DNA from: Metallyticus violacea
Lineage: Eukaryota; Arthropoda; Insecta; Mantodea; Metallyticidae
Assembly (NCBI GenBank): GCA_030762175.1
Contig: CM060843.1
Coordinates: forward strand, 113,117,369 to 113,181,368
DNA: 64,000 bases
Direction of reading: 5' to 3'
How positions within the stretch are numbered: the first letter of the stretch is position 1; each line of letters begins with the position of its first letter. Shown one piece after another: positions 37,436 to 49,090 of the stretch. The notes below the pieces were generated by a model. The model was not told the origin of the DNA. It ran no database searches and worked only from the letters and a program-made list of their open reading frames with translations. The position numbers were made by a program, and so were the translations under genes.

Positions 37436-38559
37436 CAGTGGACAGTTTGCGAGTACGGATTAGACGTCCAGTGTGTTTTAACCTGCAGGCCGCGAGATGG
37501 GTGGTATACTTGCATGCATGCCATCAGTATTACGAGTATAGCGAGTGAGGTATGTGCTTCCTGTCAGTCTTTTTGTTTTCCGTTTGTTGATATTCTGCGC
37601 GAGCGATTATCACGTTTCGTAATGCATGTTAGACCCTGTCGACGTTGCTAGACTGATGAAACTTTCTTCAGTAATACCACGAGTGCTGATATTTTGAGTG
37701 TGAAGACTCAATTAAATTACCTATGAAATGTTACAAGCAAGAAGGGAATTCGGTAAGATAATTGCAAAGCGAGAACATGCCATTTTTGTGTACTTTTAGT
37801 GCAATCATTGAAGTGATTTGGCTTAACGTTTGATATTTTGATAACATGCATTCGTTTTATTATTAGAACCGCGTATAGATCTAAATTAAATAAAATATAA
37901 CTAAACACTATTATAACTATTGCCATTACCACTAATTTTGTATTAATTATTCATGTTTCGTATTGTGATGAGGACTTATATTGGCAGGCAGTGAGATAAT
38001 CGAATCGAAGAACGCATTGTGATTAGGTTTTGTTCAATTTAAGAACTACGAAGATATTTGTAATTGAATAATTAAAAATAAATGAACTTTTGATGTTATA
38101 ATAACAGTAAGTTTATTTATTTTAACAGTAAATTGAAAGTTAAATTACAATTGTGTCTTTTTATTTCTAATTTCATCTAAATCATGTCACTTAATGTTTT
38201 TATTTAGTTTATTTCATTTAGGTTATTGTTGCTATTAATAACAATTCCAGAGCATGAGAACAGGCTCCCTAAGTCCCTAGCCGAATCAAAGCAGAGGTTA
38301 TATGAATAAAAAAAACGAATGTAAAAATAAACAAAAAATACCCTCTCGGTTATTAGTTTTTCAGCACCATGCTGTAAAACTATCGATTAAGTTCCATTCT
38401 GATTGGTGAATAAGGTACCAACGAGGCAGTACATTGACTTAAAGGTGCATGCTTGCAATTATCAGCTTTATTTTCTACTTAACCGTGGATTTAATTAGAA
38501 AATATTACAAGTTTTTAGCGAATTCCTGAGAAATGAATATAAATATGCCTGTGCCCGTT

Positions 38560-40010
38560 AACGCCCTGACGGTCGCATTTTTTTCTTCTTCATATACTCA
38601 ACGAACTGGCATTTAACTATCAATTAGCTAATGGTTGGTCGAATTCATTGACCAGAAAAATTGAACAACTGGGGGTTAGCCTAAGCGAAATGTTTTAAAA
38701 TTTTGAAAAATCGCTCTTTCAGCCGCAATTTTCGTTTATTTTCAACGAAGTTCATTAAATTTCTTTAAAATAATTTGATAAAAGTAGTTTCCGAAAATCA
38801 GGGAATCAGGCCATTAGAAGGGGGTATATAACTGATAAACGAATGCAGGTTAAAGAAAAATTTAAAAATCGCGCTAGTGGCTGCAATTTTAATTTTTTTA
38901 AGGATACCCGATATATGTCATTGAAATAAAATAAGAAAAATAATTGCTGAAAATCAGTGCAATCGGGCTTTTAGGTGGGTGGTTGACCTGATATCCTAAA
39001 ATTAAAAATCGCTGTAGTGACATTAATAAATGTTTTTTTCGCAACGAAACTCTCTATATACAATTTAAATATAATGAGAAAAATAGTTTCTGAAAATCAG
39101 GGGTCATTAGGGATGAAGGTATACCTGAAACCCAAAATGTAAAATTCCCTCTATCAACATCATTAATGTTTTTTTTTTCCACAACAAAACTCAGCATATA
39201 CCATTTAAATGGTATAAGTAAAATAGTTTCTGAAAATCAGTGAAATTAGAATATTAAGAGTGGGAGTTTACCGGAAAAACGAGTGGGGGTTAAAGCGAAA
39301 TTTAAATTCGCTCTAGCGGCCGAATTTTTAATTTTTTAAAGGAAATTCGGCATGTACCATTGAAATAAAATACGAAAAATAGTTTCCGAAAATCAATGAA
39401 ATCCAACTATTAGGAGTGGAGGATTATCTGGAACTCAGAATTTAAAATCCGCTCTAGTGGCATTAATATTTTTTTTTCATGGCGAAACTCCATATATAGC
39501 AATTGAATATAAAAAATAAAGAAAAATAGCTTCTGAAAATCAGGGAATTCAGGTCATTTACTTGAGGCCCAAAATTTAAAAGTTGTTCTAACGGCGCCAA
39601 TATTTCCTTTTTCACAACAAAAATCGGCATATATAATTTAAATCAAATAAACAAAGTAGTTTCTGAAAATCATTTGATTATATGGAGTAGGGGTGTACCA
39701 AAAAAAAACAGTGGGGGTTAAAGCGGAAGTTAAAAATTGCAATTTTAATTTTTTAAAATAAATTTGATATATGGCATTGAAATAAAATAAAGCAAATAGT
39801 TTCTGAAAATCAATGAAATCGGACTTTTAGAAGAGGGAGTTTACCCAAAATTTAAAAATCGCTCTAGTGGCATTAATATTTATTTTTCGCAGCAAAACTG
39901 TATATATAACATTTAAATGTAATAAAAAGAATAGTTTCTGAAAATCAGGGAAATTGGGCCATTAGGAATAGGAGAATACTTGAAAACCAAAATTTAAAAA
40001 ACGATCCTGC
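38560..40010. repeat. Diverged tandem array, ~143-bp units, likely three-unit higher-order repeat
   Basis: The motif C(C/T)GAAAATCA recurs at 38791, 38947, 39090, 39230, 39386, 39533, 39663, 39803 and 39938, with spacings of 130-156 bp (mean about 143). Each unit also carries an AATCGCTCTAGTGGC-type block and a CCATTAGGAG-type block. Two monomer types are visible. Type A has GGGGGTTAAAGCGAAA, GCAATTTTAATTTTTT and CATTGAAATAAAAT; type B has CATTAATATTTTTTTTC, AACAAAACT and CATTTAAAT. Their order (A A B B A B B A B) and the type A marker at about 38848, 39290 and 39713 indicate an ABB higher-order unit of about 425-440 bp. There is no long reading frame. Units differ considerably, so the array is old. 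Confidence 0.9.
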
Positions 40011-40463
40011 TTATAATTACCCCTATATTGTTTTAAAATAAAAGAAAAAATTAATTCAGCATATAAACTATATTTATAACGCTTTTATATTTAACAAAAG
40101 TATCGTAGTGAAGATATCAAATGCGAAATATTAATTTAATATGTGTGTGAGAACTATATTTGTATGTGAGAGCGTTCTGTAAAAACCTTCAAAACGTTTG
40201 CATTACATGTTTTTACTACAACAACATTTCGATTAAATTTCAAAGCCAATGGAAATCGATGTAACTTTCGATTGTTTTTATTTACTTTGTACATTGCAAT
40301 TGTTTTTAAATAGTAACATGTTTTTGTTTTATTGAAACATGTGAACATCTTCTTTTTAAATACACAATGTAACTCGAAACTTTCCTCCATTTCTCTGTAT
40401 TTTAGTGAATGTAAAGATGATAACTTGTGGCGCTCTCTAGCTCTTACTTCGTACATCTGCGAC

Positions 40464-41288
40464 TATGGCCATAGTTTGTCTAACGCGGCAGTTAACCCTA
40501 GCTTGCATTCGATGTAAAGCCAACGTAATTAATGGTGTATCCAGTGTGAAAGTTTTGTACACAAAAGCTGTGAAAAATTACTAAATTACGTAGTTACTAT
40601 CGATGAAGTACAGTTAAACGTTGCTGTAGTGAAAGTGACATTGAAGTTATTTGAATGCCTTGAGTGTGCTTGTAGATAGTGACAATAAAATTTACATTAA
40701 GATAACCAAAGTTTTGTTATCTCAAAAGGATTAGCGTGAGCTACGTGAAAGGATAAATGTTAAAAAGAGTTTCGCAGAAACTGTGACACATAGTTCAATG
40801 CCGTAAAAGCTGCAACTGTTGCTGAGAACACAGTTATTGAAAATAAAGTGATGAATCTAGTTTAAATAACACCGACCTAGCTGCCAGCGTCAATCAACAG
40901 CACCGGCTTAGCGAAGGACACAGTAAGAGGAACGCATGGACTCAGGTTAGTTATCATAAAAATAGAAGTTAGATAATTGTAGGCTGTAGGTAATAAACCA
41001 AGTACTGAAAGTAATACTTCCAAGTTATGAGTACCGAAAACGTCTTACCTGATACAAAATACAAAAGTGAGCGAGTTTGAAACCAACAGCACAGCGATAT
41101 GGGTCAAATTGGACTCTGAACACCCAGATATTTATTCATTATTTAAAATAGACTTTCATGAAGATTATCGTAATATTGCATTAGACTCGGAAATTTGGCC
41201 TAAAAAGGCACCTTTAGGCGTTTTTTTTCATTTAACACCGAAGAGAATCAATTATCTGAGACTTGATTCATCCCAGTCAGGAGAATGA
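40464..41288 (+). pseudogene. LINE ORF1 remnant (PHD-like zinc finger, RRM-like C-terminus)
   Basis: The frame opens at ATG 40464 (MAIVCLTRQLTLACIRCK) and, after a one-frame shift, continues WCIQCESFVHKSCEKL. Together these give a C-x2-C ... C-x2-C-x4-H-x2-C pattern like the PHD-type finger found in ORF1p of several LINE clades. A later frame (41067-41288) encodes YSLFKIDFHEDYRNIALDSE followed by IWPKKAPLGVFF; similar S-F-K-I ... IWP ... FF segments close many insect ORF1 proteins. ORF1p binds the element RNA. The middle part is out of frame. The assignment of the C-terminal piece rests on remembered family resemblance. Confidence 0.65.
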
Positions 41289-41359
41289 ATGTAACTAATA
41301 GTAACGCAATTCGTGGCGTGACAAAGTGTAGCATTTCCTCAAAATCCTGCTCTTCATTG

Positions 41360-44100
41360 AATGTATTACAATATTTGAATGTTTAATACTTAAGGAATAA
41401 AATGAATTTATTAAATGCTACTCTCATTACAGATAGTTATAATATTTTATGTTTTTCCTGAACACTGTCTGTCCTCCCAGAAAGTAGAAATTATAAATAT
41501 TGAGAACTTTATAGTTGGTAATGTTTATTCCATACAACATAAAATGAAGGAACTATTATATTTCTAGGAAAAACTTAAACCTTTACCTAAGTTTATTTTA
41601 TGAGGAACTACCTTGAGGTTATTGGTATTATAACTGAATACTATAGATGTATCATTCTTACTATTTACAGTTCTGCTGATGCAGATATTCACATATTTTT
41701 ACATAATTTAGAAGTCTATTGGAATACATTTTTAAATATGAATGTAATGTTATATTATTTGGGATTTTAATACGAGTTTTTAAAATACAATTTCAGGTTA
41801 CCACTCTTGTAATATTTTAAATCATATGCTTTTAAATTTGTTCTGAGCCCATCAGGGTAAAAGTCTGCTAGGATAATATATTTACTACATTACAAAATCA
41901 TTGTCATAGAGTTAAAGTCTTTGATTTGGGTTTTCTGATCACAGAGCTATTAAGAGTGAAATATTCACTAAAAATAAAATATTCTGAAAAAGAAAAATTC
42001 AAATCCATTAGGATGTTTAATGAGTTTAACATGAATATTTTCAAATGTGCTCCTGCCAATATAGATTGTGACACACTTTTTTTCCCCCAAATTTCTTTGA
42101 TACTTTGTGTCTTTCTGATGAATTTTTTGTATGGTTACACAGTTTATTTTACAGCCCCTGTATTTATTGTTAGGTTCCTTGTAACAAGTCTGTTAGATCT
42201 GATAAAAACTGTTATACAATAGAAAGTGCTGCTATTAAAAATAATGTTCTAGCCCTTAGAGCTCTTGCCAATAGTACCAATAACCAAAATATGAAAAATT
42301 AAGATCTTTAAATGAATAGAATTTATAAATTCACAATAAAATGATAAAATAAACTTTAATTTGAAATATATTAAAACTTCTGCTAACAAGAGGAAGGCTG
42401 CATGGCAATTAATAAAATCAAATAAATTCATCTGCTAAAGTGATAACTCAAAATTAATTTCTCCTCATAAATTTAATGATTTGCTTTACTGATTATCCAA
42501 GAAAGGCAAAATTAGACACCCTAACACTTATGACTCCGCTTATAAAACATAATATACTAATGTTAAAACAATTCTATATTTTATTAGAAGGAGATTTGCA
42601 ATAAAGATATTTTAAATACTATTAAGGATTTTAAAAATTCAGGTCAGTAGATCTTATGGAATGTCAAATTATTTTGTAAAACAAATGAAAATATTTATTT
42701 TATATCCTCTGACAATTTGTTTCAATAACTGTCCAATAATTTGTAGATTTCTTCAAACATTTAAGATAGCCAGAGTCATTCCTATTTTTAAGAAAGGGTA
42801 CACAAGTGAGCCTGGTAATTATAGGCCAATCTCTAACATTCCTGCATTTTGAACAATTTTGAAAAAGTAATTAAAAAGCATCTTTACAATTACTTTGAAA
42901 ATAATAATGTGTCATATAAATCAATGTGGTTTCAGACTTGTTTAAGTATTATCAATCTATTAAGACAGTTACATACTTAATTAAACATGAATTAGACACT
43001 TTTGAATGGGGCGAAGCTCTAATGATTACCTTCTGTGATCTCAGTAATACTTAAATGCAGTTCTATGCAGTTACTGGTGGTGAATTACAATTATTTAATT
43101 CACATTTAATTGACTGTAAGCAATGTGTTGTTATTAAAAATAAATCTCAAATAAGAACAACTCAATATGGTGTTCCACAAGACTCAGTTTTTGGTCCTAT
43201 TTTATTTATAATATTTGTTAATGATATTGGTGGCTACATAATCCTGGTGTTACATTATATGCAGATGGTATTATAATACTTAGCAGTCATAAGAATGTTG
43301 TTTTATTAAAGAACCAAATAAATTTATATCTTTCAGAAGCTAAAAACTAGTTAATGCTAACGGTAAAAATTAAGTGAAGACAAGACAAAATCCTTGTGGC
43401 TCACTTTGTCACACATTAATATTAATACATCATTTAATATGTTGGGTATTTACTTAACTGGGGAAGATAATGTTGAGTTTGTTTGCTTTAAATTATGTTG
43501 ATTTTTATATCTGATGAAAAGCTTGAAAATGATTCTTCCCCTTATATATTTTAAAGCAGCGCATTATGCCTATTTCAATAGTCTATTGAATTATGGTATT
43601 GTGGGGAAATAGTTCTAATTTAACCAAGTTTTTAAACTGCAGAACAAAAAACACTATCAGAATAATAACAAATTCTAGTTATAAGGAACACTGTCTTGAC
43701 CACCTCCTTGGTCTAGTGGTTAGCGTTGCTGACTGCCAGGGTTCGACTCCTGGTACCTGCTTAGGAATATTTCTAAGTTAGGAGGTCTGGAAGGGGATCC
43801 ACTCAGACTCGTGAGGACAATAGGAAACTGCCTGATGATCACGAAAACCGCGTGATGGGCGATTTGCGGCGTGCCGATATACTGACGACATGGCCCCCTA
43901 CAAGACTGCCCTCTATCAATGAAGTCGTAAAACGGAGATAGAGGAAGCAGAGGTCGCCGCGGCAGGGCAAGGCTCACTCGGGCTGTAGTGCCAAATAAGA
44001 AGATGAGTTATTATTTCTTAAAGACAATGTAAATGTTTGTACAATAAGGAATGACCTGGGCTTTTATAATACTAGATAGCAAAATATGTTTTAAGTTCCT
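41360..44100 (+). pseudogene. LINE ORF2 remnant: APE-type endonuclease and reverse transcriptase
   Basis: Endonuclease: LRNKMNEF at about 41392 and an ILCFSEHCLSSQ segment at about 41440, then a DLGFSDHRAI-like segment near 41925 matching the C-terminal GxSDH motif of APE endonucleases. Reverse transcriptase: IARVIPIFKKG and PGNYRPISNIPAF at 42760-42850, YGVPQDSVFGPILFIIFVND at 43165-43230, and the catalytic box LYADGIIIL at 43255-43281. The usual YADD is YADG here, so the second catalytic Asp is lost. Thumb-region sequence (FNSLLNYGI, LWGNSSNLTKF, TIRIITNSSYKEHCL) runs to about 43700, where a SINE interrupts. Frameshifts occur throughout. Confidence 0.85.
43696..44006 (+). mobile_element. 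SINE family C (tRNA-Glu-like head) inside the LINE
   Basis: The head GGTCTAGTGGTTAGCGTTGC plus B box GGGTTCGACTCC resembles tRNA-Glu with a shortened middle. A body of about 250 bp follows, relatively GC-rich against the LINE. It separates the LINE thumb segment ending SSYKEHCL from downstream LINE-like sequence. This is the only copy in the window. No unambiguous target-site duplication, so the ends are approximate. Confidence 0.75.
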
Positions 44101-44485
44101 TTTAGTAGATAAACTGAAATCACAAGAATTTTGAATTAATGGCTCTTAAGACGGCCAATGAGTTTCCATACCAGTTATTTAATTTTGGCCAAAGTCAATT
44201 TATAAAATGTATCTCTAATTAGCTGATTAACAAGATTTTATACATAATTGAATTTTTTAACCTATATCGATTTACAAGGTTTTTAAGTGTTTATTGTTTT
44301 GACATGGTCTACTGTGCAACATGTGCTCCCAGACTGTATAAAATAAACAAAAAATACCAAGGTTCTAGATCATAAACATGGTTACTTTAAAAATGTTTAA
44401 AAATGCTCACACAGTATAACTTTATCAGTCGTCATACATTTCATTTAATTAATGGTATACCGCTAATTTTTGTGGTTTGGTATCA

Positions 44486-44499
44486 ACAACAACAACAAC

Positions 44500-44550
<51 letters not shown>
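44486..44550. repeat. (CAA)n(TAA)n microsatellite, possible LINE tail
   Basis: About 5 CAA units followed by about 15 TAA units, at the 3' side of the decayed LINE. Confidence 0.9.
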
Positions 44551-45719
44551 TGGTAATTCTAAAAATGTGGTTTCTCTTTTGTAATACTTATAGGTGGCAT
44601 GAATTCCAATTTTGTTCCCCTAATTCCACACAATAATACCACAACTCATTTTATTTCTTTAATTATTAAAGCCTAATTTCAATTTTGCATTCATTTTATT
44701 AAAGATATTAGTTAACGCATCTCCTCCGTGACAAACGTTTATTAGTTTTGGTATTCCTTGAATGAACCTGTATAGTTAATTCTAATTGTGATATTTCTCA
44801 ATTTACTTTTACTTTAAAAAATATAATGTGATTAAATTTTTTCAGTTATCGGAACATACCCAGTTATGTAGTATAGTAAATTTATAAATCGCACATAGAG
44901 AGTCCTGAAATTTGTTATATTGTGTGGAACAGTTTATAGCATATTAATACAACATGCTAGTTAATTTATGACGTAAAACATTTTAGAACAAATGACTACA
45001 TTTTTTTCCACACCTGCTCAATGAAACTAGTGGTAAGCATTTCAGATAAAAGTGTGCATAGGTTAGTAGTTTCAAAATCACTCTCGTTAAAAATACTGAA
45101 ATTAACTCCAAAACTCTAAAATTTAATCATAAATATAGAGAAAAAAAGCATAACTTAAGAAACTTTTTCTACATATTTTTACGAGAACTGTTCAAAGATT
45201 AAAGCCCTAAAAAGAAAACGTTAGTTGGAAAATATTTGCAGTCGCAGAGTCTTTGTCCCGGTTCCAGAAGAAAAACATTTTAGGAGTTTCTAAGAGCGAC
45301 AGGCTGGTACGTTTCCATCACACCGGAATTCCAGAACTATAAGCTCCATATTGTGGAAACCGCGATAAGGAAATGCTTTTTTATTAAAGAGACTATGCCC
45401 GAAACCCATTCTCTTAGTAGCGTTTGTCCAAAAATAAAACGCATTAATCAACCGCCATGTCTCACTCACTGAATACCTGCTTGATAACTAGCGGACCTTC
45501 TTCGATGCCCTCGAGAGACAAGTTGCATGGATTTGTTCGGACTTTTCACACACTTAAAAATGCATCAACGGTTAATTTAGATAAGACGGAACCGAGAGAT
45601 TTGTATCTTTACTTCTTAATTTAAATAATCTTCTAAAGACCAAGGGTAGTCATGCGGGGGGAGTAATAAATTGTATGCCTATATGATCCTCTTACGTAAA
45701 CTGTCGATAGTGTCTGTAA
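44551..45719. other. AT-rich spacer, nothing recognised
   Basis: A GC-richer patch at 45236-45370 (containing CCGGTTCC and CACCGGAATTCC) was inspected; no domain or known repeat was identified. Confidence 0.45.

Positions 45720-45777
<58 letters not shown>
45720..45777. repeat. (TTA)n microsatellite
   Basis: About 19 clean TTA units. The poly-Leu and poly-Ile reading frames spanning it are artefacts. Confidence 0.95.
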
Positions 45778-47129
45778 TTCGTTTTCAAGAAACAAAAATA
45801 AGCTCTGGCTCCTAATGGATCATCGACCAGTTCCTCCGCCCTCGAAAGAGTGTACCGCACACGGTACTGCTACATTTCTGTCATTTCTTCGTACCTTCGA
45901 AATCGGTTTTAAGCAGATCCGCTTACAATTGCTAAGATTTTGACTTTGTAGTGTGTACTCGCCTGAGTAGTTAAGTGAACTTAACTATATGTTCAACGAG
46001 CGGTCAGGGCTGGCACCCGAATTCGCTTCCCCAAGTGGAATCTCGGCTACACAATGGCTGCGGAGCAACTTCTCGATGACCATTTCTTTACTTCTTGTTT
46101 TACCTCTTACCTATATATTGTTTACAATTATGATTTATATTAGAATAAAAATGCCTATACCTAATCTTCATTTTCAATAGAAATAATTCGATCTCTGTCG
46201 CTCGTGTGCGTAACTCCAGTGTCTAAATGACACGTGGGTTGTTTGTTAATCGACAAATAAAGTTCACAGCTCTTATCTTAATGTTCTGCCACTATATATA
46301 TATATATATATATATTAAATGATAATTTTCATAAATTAAGAAACATATGTAAGAAACGGAGATCGTTTTATGATAGATGTCTTTGCTTAAATGCTAGAGT
46401 GTGTAAAAGTTAATTCTTTAGGCTTGTTTACGTCGAGGAATGGAGACAGGTTACAGGTTGTAATTTACAAACTGTCTGTACTGGTAGAAATGGATCTGTC
46501 GTTACAAGTGTAAAATGCAAGGCTATTATAAAATCAATTCAAAAGTATATACTTGATTGGATAATACTAGAAACATGGGTGAGCTTAACTGAGCAGAGAC
46601 CGCTAGTCTTTCATCTAAACTATCCGACTTTGATTTCAGCCGGAAATAAAATTTTTGGCGGGCAAAATCTCGATATTTTTTTTTCAAAGTATTCAGGTTT
46701 TCGCTGCTATACTTTTAATACGTTTCTATATCGTAAACACTAGAACACTGGTAGGTTTTCGAAGTGGAGACGTGCTTTTAGAGTGGAAAAAATTAAGAAT
46801 AAAGAAATGAGATGATGGATAAAAAGCCAATTAAGTAAAAATATGAATTTAAACTTTATCAATTAAAGAAACGTGTTCTTATTTTAATTGAAATAGTTGT
46901 CAACCCAAGAAATAAAGTGTAAAAAGATAGAATTCCGCATTTATAATATGTCACATATATTATTTTATCCTGAAAATCGTCGTCTGTAGCTTGAAAGAGC
47001 AAGTAATAATTACAAATAAAAAAAGAAAGGAAGCCTATTGGGATGTTAACATACGGAAGCGCCTAGAAGAAGGAAGAAATTTAATAAAGACAAATTGTCA
47101 CTTTCGCTTATGCTAGTTTTTTCAGTTAC
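45778..47129. other. Spacer, nothing recognised
   Basis: GC-richer sequence just right of the TTA tract (45780-46080) could belong to a minus-strand retroelement with that tract as its tail; this is not supported by any motif. A short TA tract lies at 46294-46316. Confidence 0.4.
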
Positions 47130-47500
47130 ACTTCCCTTTTTTTATTTGCTCCAATTCAACAGAAAATACTCAAAGATGGACAGTCTGAGCTCTACAGGCT
47201 TCCAAGCACCGCATCATGGTCTCTCTTATTCAGTCCTATAATCCAGTTGTCTGCGGCATCTTCTAACATGCAAGTTCAACACTCTAGCAAAGAATCTGCA
47301 CATTGCTAATGATTGTGAAATATAATGGACTTTAAATGCCTCCATATGTAGAACTTCAATGGGTTTAGGTCAGGAGAACAGGCAGGCCAACATATCGATC
47401 CTCCACTATCTATCCATTTATTTAAGAATCGCTCTGGAAGCACGAAAAAAAATGATACGATGCCCCATCATGGCTGAACCACTCGTATTAACTTAAGTGA
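47130..47500 (-). pseudogene. Tc1/mariner-superfamily transposase C-terminal fragment
   Basis: Minus-strand pieces encode WFSHDGAS (catalytic Asp codon 47467-47469), WIGRGG-like residues, then ACSPDLNPLKFYIWRHLKSI. This matches the HDGAxxH ... SPDLxPLDFFLWGxLK block of Tc1/mariner-superfamily transposases common in arthropods. The third catalytic acidic residue, expected in PLDF, reads Lys here. Frameshifts are present and no N-terminal half or inverted repeats were found. This is a dead fragment of a different family from the two mariners. Confidence 0.72.
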
Positions 47501-47501
47501 A

Positions 47502-47505
<4 letters not shown>

Positions 47506-47560
<55 letters not shown>
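47506..47560. repeat. (CTT)n microsatellite
   Basis: About 16 CTT units between a transposase fragment and a LINE fragment; it may mark the boundary of one of them. Confidence 0.9.
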
Positions 47561-47567
<7 letters not shown>

Positions 47568-49090
47568 ACAACGTATAGATCTGTCGACCGTTCTGTCCTC
47601 AATTAACCATATCATTCCATTTTGTTCTTGCTCTGCCTACTTGGAAATATCCTCTAGGTTTATAATTTGGTAACATTTTTGGTATCCGTTCCTCTTTATT
47701 CTTAATATATTCTGATGCCAATTATTTTTATTTTCATTCATTTTTCCATTTAAACTATATATTTAACTGTTTTCGAATTTCTTCATTGCTATGTTTGTCT
47801 AATAGAGTAAATCGAGCTACTGCTCTTAAAAATATAATTTTCCCAGTTTCTATTCTTTTCTTGTCTGTCCTACTCGTAGATCAATTTTCACTTCCACATG
47901 TTACAATGACACTGCCATTACTTTATAGAATTTCATTTAAGTTGCTATTGACGTCTTGTTCTTCATTGTTCTCCTTATTCATTTGTCTTAATTTGTTTAG
48001 TTTTATATTCAGATCTTCATTTTTATTGCATGATATATTAAAGCCTAGAAATTAAAACTAGAGATTTGTTCTATTATTTCTATTAATTACTATATTACAT
48101 GATTGTTCCCTTTAAAAGTCATTGATTTTGTCATGGTTGTTGAAATTTTTAAAATATATGCCTCCTTCATGATATCTTAATACTTCTCTGTAAAACATCT
48201 AAAAAATTACCCCATCGTCAGCAAATAAAAATTTTTTCCACTTATATCTACTAAGTTGAATATTTCCAGTAGAATAGTTTTCCGACGCTTTTAATTATTA
48301 TTTAATTATTTCGTTTCTATATATATATATATTGACAAAGAACTGTATATATTCGTATTAAATAATGCAGGTAATAAAGAGCATCTCTGTTTTAATGCTT
48401 GGTATATTTCTTTTGTTTTGTTTTCAATTCTAACGTCATTGTCAATCTTAATTCTTGTACTTTTATATAGACTCTGAATTATCTTGTCACATGACTCAGA
48501 TATTGTTTTTCATGCGTTATAGTCCATTGTTTATTTCGGAGAACCCTATCGAAAGCTTTTTCATAATCTAAAAAAAAAAAAGAAAAAGAAATGAAAGTCG
48601 ACAAGTTAAATTCCCTGCTCTTCTGTATTAATTTCCACTGTAAATATACAATCTGTACAAGATCGCCCTTTTCTGAAAGCGCATTGTTCTTCCTGTAGCA
48701 GTATTTCACTAATATCATTTAATGTTGTATAGATTATTTTTGCATATATTTTATATACTGTTTTAAGAAGGCTTATGCCTCTAAAATTATTAAAATAATC
48801 TTCTGGTATTCGGTGTAATTTCCAACACATATTAAACATTTTAGAAGTCTATTTTTTTACTTCCTATGATGCACATTTTAAAAGTTCTGTATTTATATCA
48901 TCTTGCCCTTGCGTTTTTTTAAGCTTGTTAGCATGTTTTAAAATTCTTCTTGCTCTATTTCACCCACCATTTTGTGTCCCGAAATAAGGATCTGGGCAAC
49001 TAAATCCTCATCATTCGATAAGTTCCAAACTTCCTTAAAACGTTTAAATTATCGTTAAATGATCCAGTATGTGTCCATCAATGTTTCTTT
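47561..49090 (-). pseudogene. Second LINE: reverse transcriptase fragment
   Basis: Read on the minus strand from about 49090: an EIEQEEF and LKKRKGKDD-like region, MCWKLHRIPEDYFNN then FRGISLLKTVYKIYAKI (about 48839-48720), EEQCAFRKGRSCTDCIFTV, DYEKAFDRV (48560-48530), the catalytic FLFADDG with both Asp intact (FADD codons 48225-48214), then VTCGSENWSTR, RIETGKIIFLRAVARFTL and NEEIRKQLNI toward 47770, and a final RIPKM ... RGYFQVGRART segment near 47650. These are the reverse transcriptase and C-terminal blocks of the arthropod non-LTR group with GSE.W and FLRAVAG motifs (RTE- or L1-like; clade unresolved). It is 5' truncated with several frameshifts. It is a different family from the LINE at 40-44 kb. 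Confidence 0.82.

Larger units (their letters stand above)
40440..44550 (+). mobile_element. Decayed non-LTR retrotransposon (jockey/CR1/L2-like group)
   Basis: About 4.1 kb. In order: ORF1 remnant (40464-41288), endonuclease and reverse transcriptase remnants (41360-44100), a SINE insertion (43696-44006), and a (CAA)n(TAA)n tract (44486-44550) that may be the 3' tail. Order and motifs fit a two-ORF LINE of the jockey/CR1/L2 group; the clade is uncertain. It begins about 430 bp after the tandem array. All parts carry stops and frameshifts, so it is immobile. Confidence 0.82.

Noticed and set aside
37318..37524. Poly-Asn protein and other homopolymer reading frames over ATT tracts (also 45633-45860 and 55970-56170)
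   Set aside because: Artefacts of trinucleotide microsatellites.
43697..43760. Possible functional tRNA-Glu gene
   Set aside because: The A and B boxes are tRNA-Glu-like but the anticodon region is shortened and a SINE body follows, so it is a SINE head.
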